The notes beneath the pieces were generated by a model that saw only the letters and a program-made list of their open reading frames with translations, was not told the DNA's origin and made no database searches. Both the position numbers and the translations under genes were made by a program. Below are positions 34,430-41,631 of a stretch of 64,000 nt of DNA, piece by piece (the stretch's first letter is position 1; each line of letters starts with the position of its first letter). Origin of the DNA: an uncultured Chromatiaceae bacterium (GTDB lineage: Bacteria; Pseudomonadota; Gammaproteobacteria; Enterobacterales; Alteromonadaceae); assembly GCA_937978655.1 (NCBI GenBank), contig CALJUX010000034.1:111440-175439 (forward strand), written 5' to 3'.

Positions 34430-35245
34430 ATGAAACTGTTAATTGCTGCCACTTTATTCAGCTCGATTGCAATGGCCCACGAATCAGAACACAACTGCTC
34501 GCTGGAATTACATGACGACTTACTGGTGCAACGCGCCGATGTGCAGTTACTGCGCAACGACGCGCCGTTATGGCGTATCAGCGATCAGGGCCAGCTGTGG
34601 ATCAACAATCAGGCCGTCGATACCGATGCCCAGACTGCAGCGCTGTTACAGCAATATCAGGCTGGCCTTCGCAGTAACGCTGAGGACACTGTCACGCTGG
34701 TCGCCGACGCACTTGGCGTTGCGTCCGAGGCGTTAACCCGGGTCATGGCACAATTTGACGTCGACAACGGTGAAGCCCAGGCCAATATCGACCGTGCCCT
34801 GAATAAAATGCGCACCAATCTCGACCAGATCATGCTGCGCAGCGACAACGGTATCCGCATCAACGGCAGCAAAATGGCCGGCATCGACAACGGTTTTGAT
34901 GCCGAAATGTCCAAAGCCATCGAAGAATCCGTGGCCGAAATCACCGGCAATGCCCTGATGCTGGTTGGCAAAGCCATGAGCAGCGGCGAAGGCAATTTTG
35001 AACAGCGGATGGAAGCATTCGGTCAGAAAATGGATACATTCGGCGACGAACTGGAAGCAGATATGCAAGTGCGTGGTGAACAACTGGAAGCGCGTGGCCA
35101 GCAGATCTGCAGCTCACTGCAACAGTTAGACGGGCTGGAAACGCAAATCCAGGCCAAAGTACCGGCAATGCAACAATTTGATTTAATACAGGTTTCAGAG
35201 AAAAAAGCCCCGGCGGCTAACGACAAAGCCAGCAGCGCTGAATAA
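34430..35245 (+). CDS. DUF2884 family (YggN-like) periplasmic protein
   Basis: 271 residues with a short signal peptide (MKLLIAATLFSSIAMA). The mature protein starts HESEHNCSLELHDDLLV and is mostly helical and acidic, with long heptad-like stretches (LEADMQVRGEQLEARGQQIC); a conserved N-terminal Cys and a second Cys near residue 225 could pair. This matches DUF2884/YggN, whose function is unknown. The gene is monocistronic, with a strong terminator at 35291 and a sigma-54 promoter, which suggests expression under a specific stress or nitrogen signal (inference). Confidence 0.8.
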   Translation: MKLLIAATLFSSIAMAHESEHNCSLELHDDLLVQRADVQLLRNDAPLWRISDQGQLWINNQAVDTDAQTAALLQQYQAGLRSNAEDTVTLVADALGVASEALTRVMAQFDVDNGEAQANIDRALNKMRTNLDQIMLRSDNGIRINGSKMAGIDNGFDAEMSKAIEESVAEITGNALMLVGKAMSSGEGNFEQRMEAFGQKMDTFGDELEADMQVRGEQLEARGQQICSSLQQLDGLETQIQAKVPAMQQFDLIQVSEKKAPAANDKASSAE

Positions 35246-35290
35246 GTGTTATTTCCCACGAGAGTTTGCTGAATACTCTCAACACCCCTT

Positions 35291-35316
35291 GCCCCGCCTA
35301 AAGCGGGGCTTTTTTT
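35291..35316 (+). terminator. Terminator after the DUF2884 gene
   Basis: GCCCCGC (35291-35297) pairs with GCGGGGC (35303-35309) around a 5-base loop, followed by seven T residues. It is 45 bases past the stop. Confidence 0.88.
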
Positions 35317-35467
35317 ATGTCCGTACGGTACACAGAAAATGCAGGAGCCATTTTCTGTGATGTTTAGAAACACACCATCAGCTTTGCACAACAAGCCTTG
35401 CCAGCTGCGCAACCAGCTGTTAAAACAGCGCAACTTCAGCGCAGAGCCATTAAAGCGGAGCACAACC

Positions 35468-35818
35468 ATGATTCAGCGTATTTTACCGGGCACCCGTTAT
35501 TCCGAAGCCGTGATCGCCGGCGGATTTATTTTTTGTGCTGGCATGGTGCCGAACGACACCAGCCTGGATATTCAGGGCCAGACCGCCGACGTGCTGGCAC
35601 AAATTGATGCCTTATTGGCCGATTGTGGCGCCAGCAAAGCGGACATCGTTGATGCCACTATTTATCTGGCCGATATGGCCGATTATGCCGGCATGAATCA
35701 GGCATGGGATAGCTGGGTGGCCAGCGGTCAGGCGCCGGCGCGCGCCACGGTCGAAGCCCGGCTGGCTGACCCTGCCTGGAAAATTGAAATCAAAGTCACT
35801 GCATTTCGTGGTGCATAA
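35468..35818 (+). CDS. RidA (YjgF/YER057c/UK114) family protein
   Basis: 116 residues, one RidA domain. It has the conserved opening RYSEAVIAGGFIFCAGMVP and the segment QTADVLAQIDALLADCGASKADIV with the usual pattern of helix 1. The catalytic-type Arg is in ARATVEARLADPAWKIEIKV near residue 98. Many RidA proteins hydrolyse reactive enamine/imine intermediates made by PLP enzymes; the RATVEAR context fits an active-type member, but it is not necessarily the classic RidA. It forms a trimer in the cytoplasm. The ATG at 35468 was chosen because of GCGGAG 7 bases upstream. Confidence 0.88.
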   Translation: MIQRILPGTRYSEAVIAGGFIFCAGMVPNDTSLDIQGQTADVLAQIDALLADCGASKADIVDATIYLADMADYAGMNQAWDSWVASGQAPARATVEARLADPAWKIEIKVTAFRGA

Positions 35819-35827
35819 CACGGCTAT

Positions 35828-36406
35828 TTATGGCTGACCCGCAGCAGATGTCACTGCCGGCGCTGCTGCAACGTCCTGCTCTTGTAGCGCCAACGCTTTA
35901 AATTTCTCGCTCTGGCCAAATTTTTCCGCAAACTGCGCGGCCGTCATCTGGTTTTTATCGGTGATGGCGTCTGTTGCTTTTGCGCTGTTTCCCTGGTCGC
36001 AATCAATAGCATATAACTGTCTGGCAATACGCCATTCCGCTTTGATCATCGCGCCCATTAACGCGGTATGCCCCCGTTTGTCGCGGATGCAGGCGTCTGC
36101 GCCGGCTTGCAGTAATAAATCGACCGCGGTCGCCTGGCCCTGATAAGCGGCAATCATCAGCGCGGTATAGCTGGCATCATTTGGCTGGTTGACGGGATAA
36201 CCTGCCTGCAAAAATTCTTGCAGCACGACGGTGTCACCAGTGCGCGCAGCAGCAAAAAAATAGCGGTTTAAATCGGCCTGCGCCGCAGCCGCTGCTGAAC
36301 CGTCCACCGCAACCGCGGCAGGCTGCACGGGCTGTAACGGATCTGCCGCCACATCGGCAAACGGCAATACCAGCGTCGTTACCCATATCTGACGATATTT
36401 TTTCAT
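35828..36406 (-). CDS. Exported ankyrin-repeat protein, AnkB-like partner of KatB
   Basis: 192 residues with a signal-like N-terminus (KKYRQIWVTTLVLPFADVAA). Three to four ankyrin repeats are visible, with TALMIAAYQGQATAVDLLLQAGADA and GHTALMGAMIKAEWRIARQL as the best. It lies 137 bases downstream of katB on the same strand. In Pseudomonas aeruginosa the ankyrin protein AnkB is encoded right after katB and is needed for full KatB activity in the periplasm, so the same role is likely here. The ATG at 36406 is preferred over the GTG before it; GAGGA lies upstream of both. Confidence 0.82.
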   Translation of the reverse strand: MKKYRQIWVTTLVLPFADVAADPLQPVQPAAVAVDGSAAAAAQADLNRYFFAAARTGDTVVLQEFLQAGYPVNQPNDASYTALMIAAYQGQATAVDLLLQAGADACIRDKRGHTALMGAMIKAEWRIARQLYAIDCDQGNSAKATDAITDKNQMTAAQFAEKFGQSEKFKALALQEQDVAAAPAVTSAAGQP

Positions 36407-36542
36407 CACAGTATCCTCTGCAGCTCACCAATAATGCCTGCGAAGCCCACCCTTTGGTGCAGGAAAGAGCTTTTGAGCTTCACAGGACTTCAACCATCAG
36501 ATGCCTGGCCACACCTGCCTGTGGCCAGCGCTGTGTTAGCGC

Positions 36543-38063
36543 TTATAACGTCGCCGCGACAGCCTTCACCTTGCTGATATCGCCTTGCACTGCTTTGGTC
36601 AGCGCAGTGCCATAGTTCGCATCGGCTTTATAAAAATGCGCCAGCATTTTGTGTTTGGTGGCGCTGTCGCGTACCGCCCCCAGGTCAGCGGCCAGATTAC
36701 GCACCAGATTCTGTCTGGCGGTGTTATCCAGCGCACGATAGAACTCGCCGGCCTGGCTGAAGTTGTCGGTCTTGGCGATGATTTGCTGCTGCACTGTGCC
36801 TGACAATGGCGTGGCTACAGCACGGGCAGCCGACAGTGCTGGTTTTGGCGCAATACTGCTCGGTTCATAATTAACGTTCGATTTGGTGTTGCCATAGTTC
36901 ATCGCCCCGTCCTGATTGTTGCTGTTCACAGCAACCACAGGCCGGTTAATCGGTAATTGCTGATGATTGGCGCCCAGGCGGTACATTTGGGTGTCGCTGT
37001 AGCTGAAGATACGACCCTGCAACAGCCGGTCTTCCGACGGCTCAATGCCCGGCACTAAATTCGCCGGCGCAAAGGCGGCTTGTTCCGTGTCCTGGAAGAA
37101 GTTATCCGGCATCCGGTTCAGCGTCATAGTGCCGACTTTGATTTCCGCCACACCTGGCCAGACTTTGGTAGCGTCCAGCGGGTTGAAACTGAAGTCGTCC
37201 AGTTGATCCGGCTTTATGGTTTGGACATACAAATCCCATTTCGGCGAATTGCCGGCATTGATTTCTTTGTATAAATCCCGTGTCAGATGGTTGAAGTCCA
37301 TGCTTTGCACTTTGGCGACCTGCTCAGCATTCAGGCTCTTGATGCCTTGCTGTGATTTCCAGTGGAACTTCACATAAGTCGTTTCGCCTTTGGCATTGAT
37401 GAATTTATAGGCGTGCACGCCAAAACCGTCCATTTCGCGGTAGCTGGCCGGCGTACCCAGATCGGAATAAACCTGGGTCAGCATATGGGTCGACGCCGGG
37501 TCCTGTGACATAAAATCAAAAACCCGGTTTGGGTCCTGCATATTGTCGACCGGCGATGGTTTCAGTGAATGCACCATGTCCGGAAACTTAATCGCATCGC
37601 GGATAAAAAACACCGGCAGGTTATTGCCAACTAAATCCCAGTTGCCCTGGTCGGTGTAAAACTTGGTGGCAAAACCGCGCGGGTCGCGCAGCGTTTCCGG
37701 GCTGTGATTGCCGTGGATCACGGTCGAGAAGCGCACAAACACCGGGGTCTTTTTGCCGGTTTGGGCGAATAGACTGGCGATGGTTAAATCGGGGATGGCG
37801 TTCGTCACGACAAACTCACCATGCGCACCGGTGCCCCGGGCATGTACCACCCGCTCCGGAATACGTTCACGGGCAAAACGTTGTAATTTCTGAATTAAAT
37901 GCACGTCTTGCAGCAAAGTGCTGCCATTAGGACCTGCAGTGATGGAATTCTGGTTATCACCGACCGGTGCGCCGTTATCTTTGGTCAGCGTTTGCGCCTG
38001 TACCGCAACACTGCCGCCTAAATGCACCAGTACCGCTAACGCGACGACTGTTTTTTTGTTCAT
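36543..38063 (-). CDS. katB: Periplasmic catalase KatB
   Basis: 506 residues, small-subunit monofunctional catalase. A signal peptide (MNKKTVVALAVLVHLGGSVA, cleavage near VQAQT) marks it as exported. The distal His is in RIPERVVHARGTGAHGEF near residue 80, the Asn in FIRDAIKFPDMVHSLKP and the proximal Tyr in RIFSYSDTQMYRLGANHQQLP near residue 365. It breaks hydrogen peroxide into water and oxygen before it enters the cell. It is first in the probable katB-ankB unit; AGAGGA precedes the ATG. I saw no convincing OxyR site in the 106-base upstream gap, which is A/T-rich. Confidence 0.93.
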   Translation of the reverse strand: MNKKTVVALAVLVHLGGSVAVQAQTLTKDNGAPVGDNQNSITAGPNGSTLLQDVHLIQKLQRFARERIPERVVHARGTGAHGEFVVTNAIPDLTIASLFAQTGKKTPVFVRFSTVIHGNHSPETLRDPRGFATKFYTDQGNWDLVGNNLPVFFIRDAIKFPDMVHSLKPSPVDNMQDPNRVFDFMSQDPASTHMLTQVYSDLGTPASYREMDGFGVHAYKFINAKGETTYVKFHWKSQQGIKSLNAEQVAKVQSMDFNHLTRDLYKEINAGNSPKWDLYVQTIKPDQLDDFSFNPLDATKVWPGVAEIKVGTMTLNRMPDNFFQDTEQAAFAPANLVPGIEPSEDRLLQGRIFSYSDTQMYRLGANHQQLPINRPVVAVNSNNQDGAMNYGNTKSNVNYEPSSIAPKPALSAARAVATPLSGTVQQQIIAKTDNFSQAGEFYRALDNTARQNLVRNLAADLGAVRDSATKHKMLAHFYKADANYGTALTKAVQGDISKVKAVAATL

Positions 38064-38153
38064 ATGGTTGTCCTCTGTCTGAGTCAGCTCTTTCCTGCCT
38101 GATCAGCTTAGGGGCACCATATAGATTTAAAAAATGATATAAATAAATACATA

Positions 38154-38172
38154 TAATCGCTAAAAGCGATTA
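38154..38172 (-). terminator. Hairpin at the 3' end of the esterase gene
   Basis: TAATCGCT (38154-38161) pairs with AGCGATTA (38165-38172) around AAA. The stem includes the esterase stop codon. On the minus strand TATGTATTTATTT follows, a modest U-rich tail. It insulates katB from the upstream esterase gene. Confidence 0.55.
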
Positions 38173-39000
38173 ATCACTTGCGGTCTTTGCCGGCGGGAAA
38201 AAATGCAGCAACACGTCGTCCAGTAATGGCTGCCAGTTGTGCCAGTTATGACCAAAACGCACTTCCTGATAGGCAACGGCATAACCTTTTTGCTGCAAGG
38301 TCTGATGGAACTTCCGACCGGCGCCAAGGTTGTCGTTCAGGGTGCCAAAAGACAGCCACATTTTCAGCGGCAACAATGGCTGCTGCTGATAGAGCTTGGT
38401 CAGAACGGCAAGATGGTCTTTATTGCCAGGCGATTGCATCGCCAGATTACCAAACTGATTCGGCAGCAACAGGCCAAAACAGGCGGCATTGATGGCGCCA
38501 AAGGACAGGCCAAGGATCACCCGGTCGGTGCGCGCGGCGGACGGCTGATATTGTTGTTGCACGGCGGGCAGCAAGGTATCGCGGAAAAACGCCGCATACT
38601 GCTGATTACACATAAATTGCTGATGGCGCCGGTTGACGGTTACATCAGCCGGGTCGCGCGCATCGACCAACACCAGCAACAAAGGCCGGATCTTGCCCTT
38701 CGCACGCAGTTGATTGATAAGTTCCGGCAGCTGGCCTGCTTCGGCATACCAGGCGCCGTCGGTGGCATAAAGCACCGGGTCGCCGGACTGATAACCGGGG
38801 CTTGGCAGCGCCTGATACTGCAAGTCATATTGCAGCTGCGGGCTATGAATACGCTGCCAGCCCGCGGCAAGCGCCTTGCTCTGCGCCGCCAGTACTGTCG
38901 TCAGACCACAGCACCCGAGGCAAAACAACCGTTGCCATCTGCGCAGATGGCGCAGGCCGGGATCAGATTTTACAGGCGCCACCGGCGCAGTCGTCTTCAT
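38170..39000 (-). CDS. Exported alpha/beta-hydrolase, esterase D/Fes-like
   Basis: About 276 residues. After a charged N-terminus (RHLRRWQRL) comes a hydrophobic stretch FCLGCCGLTTVLAAQSKALA, consistent with a signal or twin-arginine-like leader. The core is the putative esterase fold: DPVLYATDGAWYAEAGQL, LLLVLVDARDP, nucleophile elbow ILGLSFGAINAACFG (GLSFG, Ser nucleophile), a likely acid near LSFGTLNDN, and a C-terminal His in RFGHNWHNW. Relatives include siderophore and S-formylglutathione esterases; the substrate is unknown. The start at 39000 overlaps the 3' end of the small ORF 38963-39115, and an in-frame GTG at 38982 is an alternative. Confidence 0.75.
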   Translation of the reverse strand: MKTTAPVAPVKSDPGLRHLRRWQRLFCLGCCGLTTVLAAQSKALAAGWQRIHSPQLQYDLQYQALPSPGYQSGDPVLYATDGAWYAEAGQLPELINQLRAKGKIRPLLLVLVDARDPADVTVNRRHQQFMCNQQYAAFFRDTLLPAVQQQYQPSAARTDRVILGLSFGAINAACFGLLLPNQFGNLAMQSPGNKDHLAVLTKLYQQQPLLPLKMWLSFGTLNDNLGAGRKFHQTLQQKGYAVAYQEVRFGHNWHNWQPLLDDVLLHFFPPAKTASD

Positions 39001-39115
39001 CCGGTAAGGCTTCTGCCGCTGCGGCGGCTGCATCAGCTGCGGCCAATTTTGCCGCATTGTTGGCTGCTGCAGCGTCAAAATCCAGATGATCTAAATCCAG
39101 CTCAAAATCGTCCAT
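38963..39115 (-). CDS. 50-residue acidic, Ala-rich protein with C-terminal Cys pair
   Basis: MDDFELDLDHLDFDAAAANN, then an Ala-rich helix, then a C-terminal DDCAGGACKI. An AAGGAAG Shine-Dalgarno lies 4-5 bases before the ATG, and the ORF starts 12 bases after the ubiK stop on the same strand, so it looks like a co-transcribed gene. The last 38 bases are read in another frame by the esterase start. The protein has an acidic amphipathic N-terminus, a helix-forming middle and CX4C at the end, a pattern that could bind a metal or form a disulfide. I do not recognise a family. Confidence 0.6.
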   Translation of the reverse strand: MDDFELDLDHLDFDAAAANNAAKLAAADAAAAAAEALPDEDDCAGGACKI

Positions 39116-39127
39116 TTTGCTTCCTTA

Positions 39128-39388
39128 TTATTCGGTTTTGTCAGCGGCTTGCGCGGCCAGCAGTTGTTGTACCTGCAGCTCCAGCGCTTCGAGCTTTTCG
39201 CGGGTGCGCAGCAACACCTGGCGCTGCACGTCAAATTCTTCCCGTGACACAAAATCCAGCGCGCTCAGTTTGGCCTGCAACACGGCTTTGACTTTGGCTT
39301 CAACATCGTCGGCTACTTCACGGAATTTAGGTGGGATCGAAGCACCAATCTGGCGCGCGATATCTTCAATTTTTTTCGGGTCGAGCAT
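39128..39388 (-). CDS. ubiK: Ubiquinone biosynthesis accessory factor UbiK
   Basis: 86 residues. MLDPKKIEDIARQIGASIPP is the typical UbiK/YqiC start, followed by an amphipathic helix and a C-terminal coiled coil (SREEFDVQRQVLLRTREKLE). UbiK acts with UbiJ in aerobic ubiquinone synthesis in gammaproteobacteria and was formerly called a membrane fusogenic protein. AAGGAGT lies 7 bases before the ATG, a strong site. The small Cys-ended ORF follows directly. Confidence 0.92.
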   Translation of the reverse strand: MLDPKKIEDIARQIGASIPPKFREVADDVEAKVKAVLQAKLSALDFVSREEFDVQRQVLLRTREKLEALELQVQQLLAAQAADKTE

Positions 39389-39615
39389 GTCAGACTCCTT
39401 TGACCGAGGTCAGTGATCAAACGTCAGTGTAAGGGCTGTATTTGGCGCTGGCGACTGTTTTTTCAAGACGACGGCATGGAAAAAAACCAGCAGGACTTCA
39501 GCTGCTGTCTGCTTTGGGCTACACTGGCGCCCTCTTGCGCGACCATCTGAGCGCCTCTGCCTGCTGTAAGCGGCGTCTGTCCGGACCACCCGGCTGTTAG
39601 TGACTGAAAACTCTG

Positions 39616-41631
39616 ATGAAACTGAATACGCAACAAAATGACGCGGTGAAATATATTGCCGGACCTTGTCTGGTACTGGCGGGTGCCGGCTCAGGCAAAA
39701 CCCGGGTGATCACCAATAAAATTGCTTATCTGATTGAAGAGTGTGAGATGCCGGCCCGGCATATCGCAGCGGTGACTTTTACCAACAAAGCCGCCCGCGA
39801 AATGAAAGAACGGATTGGCCATACCCTCGACCGGACCAAATTACGCGGCCTGACGGTATCGACCTTCCACACACTGGGCCTTGAGATCATCAAAAAAGAA
39901 CACAAAGCCATTGGTTATAAAGCCAATTTCACTTTGTTTGACGATCAGGACAGCATGGCGCTGCTAAAAGAACTGACCGAACACGAACTGCTCGGCGACA
40001 AAGACTTACTGCGCGCGCTGCAAAGCAAAATCTCCAGCTGGAAGAATGACTTAATGCTGCCGCAGCAAGCACTGGCGCGGGCCACTGACGCCCAGTCCAT
40101 CAGTTTTGCCAATATCTATGCCCAATATGCCCAGCAACTGCGCGCCTACAACGCGCTGGATTTTGATGACCTGATCATGGTGCCCACTTTGTTGTTTGCC
40201 TCCAATGTTGAAGTGCGCAGCCGCTGGCAGCAGAAAATTCAATATTTGCTGGTCGATGAATATCAGGATACCAACACCAGTCAATACGAACTGGTGAAAT
40301 GGCTGGTGGGCGAACGCCAGCGTTTTACTGTGGTCGGTGACGATGACCAGTCGATTTATTCCTGGCGCGGTGCCAAACCGCAGAATCTGGTGTTACTTGG
40401 CAAAGATTTCCCCAATCTGCGCGTGATAAAGCTGGAACAAAATTACCGTTCCTGCGAGCGTATTCTGAAGGCCGCCAATATTCTGATCGCCAACAATCCA
40501 CACGAATATGACAAAGCGCTGTTCAGTGAGCTGGGTTATGGCGTGCCGCTTAAAGTACTGCCGACCCGCAACGAAGAAGACGAAGCAGAAAAAGTAGTGG
40601 CCGAAATCATCTCGCACCGCTTTTTAAACCGCAGCCAATACCGCGACTACGCCATTTTATATCGCGGCAACCATCAGGCGCGCGTGTTTGAAAAAGCGCT
40701 GATGACCAACCGCATTCCGTACAAAATATCCGGCGGCACTTCGTTTTTTTCCCGCAGTGAGATCAAAGACATCATGGCTTACTTGCGCCTGCTGGTGAAT
40801 CAGGACGACGACAATGCGCTGCTGCGTATTATCAACACCCCCAAACGCGAAATCGGCGCGGCGACGCTGGAAAAAATCGGCAGTCTGGCCAATCAGCTGC
40901 ATATCAGCCTGTTTGATGCTTGCTGCGCGCCGGAACTATCCGACGAGTTATCGGCGAAAAGCCTGGCTTGTGTGCGCCATTTTGCCAACTGGATTGTCGC
41001 GCTGGCTGACAACGCCGTGCGGGCCGAACAGGCCGAAGCGGTGCGGGATTTGATCCGCCAGAGCCAATACGAGGCTTATCTGTTTGAAACCAGCGCCAGC
41101 ACCAAAGCGGCGGAAATGGCGCTGAAAAACGTCAACGAGCTGTTTCGTTGGATCACCGAAATGCTCAAGGGCGACGACGAACACGAGCCGATGACGCTCT
41201 CTGAAGTGGTCACCAAATTAACGCTGCGCGACATGATGGAACGCCAGGAACAACAGGATGACGCCGATCAGGTGCAGCTGCTGACTTTGCATGCCTCCAA
41301 AGGCCTGGAATTTCCTTATGTGTTTATGGTCGGGATGGAAGAAGGCATTTTGCCGCATCAGACCAGCATTGACGAAGACAATGTCGAAGAAGAACGCCGG
41401 CTGGCCTATGTCGGCATTACCCGGGCGCAGCGCGAACTGATTTTTACTTATGCCCGCGAACGCCGGCAATATGGTGAAGTGGTGAAACCGGAACCGAGCA
41501 GATTTCTTGATGAACTACCGCAAGACGATTTGGAGTGGGCGAAAGCGGCGCCGGTGAAAACCGAAGAACAGCGCCAGCAAACTGGCCTGGCGCATCTGGA
41601 CCGTTTACGCCAGTTGCTGAAGAAAGACTGA
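39616..41631 (+). CDS. rep: ATP-dependent DNA helicase Rep
   Basis: 671 residues, the length of Rep. UvrD/Rep-type superfamily 1A motifs are all seen: Q motif and Walker A (LVLAGAGSGKTRVITNKIAYL), motif Ia (AVTFTNKAAREMKER), motif II (LLVDEYQDTNTSQ), motif III (VVGDDDQSIYSWRGA), motif IV (LEQNYRSCERIL), motif V (LLTLHASKGLEFPYVFMVGMEEG) and motif VI (YVGITRAQREL). It unwinds DNA 3' to 5' and helps replication forks through bound proteins. The last 27 bases overlap the convergent GGDEF gene. No terminator is seen between the two. Confidence 0.95.
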   Translation: MKLNTQQNDAVKYIAGPCLVLAGAGSGKTRVITNKIAYLIEECEMPARHIAAVTFTNKAAREMKERIGHTLDRTKLRGLTVSTFHTLGLEIIKKEHKAIGYKANFTLFDDQDSMALLKELTEHELLGDKDLLRALQSKISSWKNDLMLPQQALARATDAQSISFANIYAQYAQQLRAYNALDFDDLIMVPTLLFASNVEVRSRWQQKIQYLLVDEYQDTNTSQYELVKWLVGERQRFTVVGDDDQSIYSWRGAKPQNLVLLGKDFPNLRVIKLEQNYRSCERILKAANILIANNPHEYDKALFSELGYGVPLKVLPTRNEEDEAEKVVAEIISHRFLNRSQYRDYAILYRGNHQARVFEKALMTNRIPYKISGGTSFFSRSEIKDIMAYLRLLVNQDDDNALLRIINTPKREIGAATLEKIGSLANQLHISLFDACCAPELSDELSAKSLACVRHFANWIVALADNAVRAEQAEAVRDLIRQSQYEAYLFETSASTKAAEMALKNVNELFRWITEMLKGDDEHEPMTLSEVVTKLTLRDMMERQEQQDDADQVQLLTLHASKGLEFPYVFMVGMEEGILPHQTSIDEDNVEEERRLAYVGITRAQRELIFTYARERRQYGEVVKPEPSRFLDELPQDDLEWAKAAPVKTEEQRQQTGLAHLDRLRQLLKKD

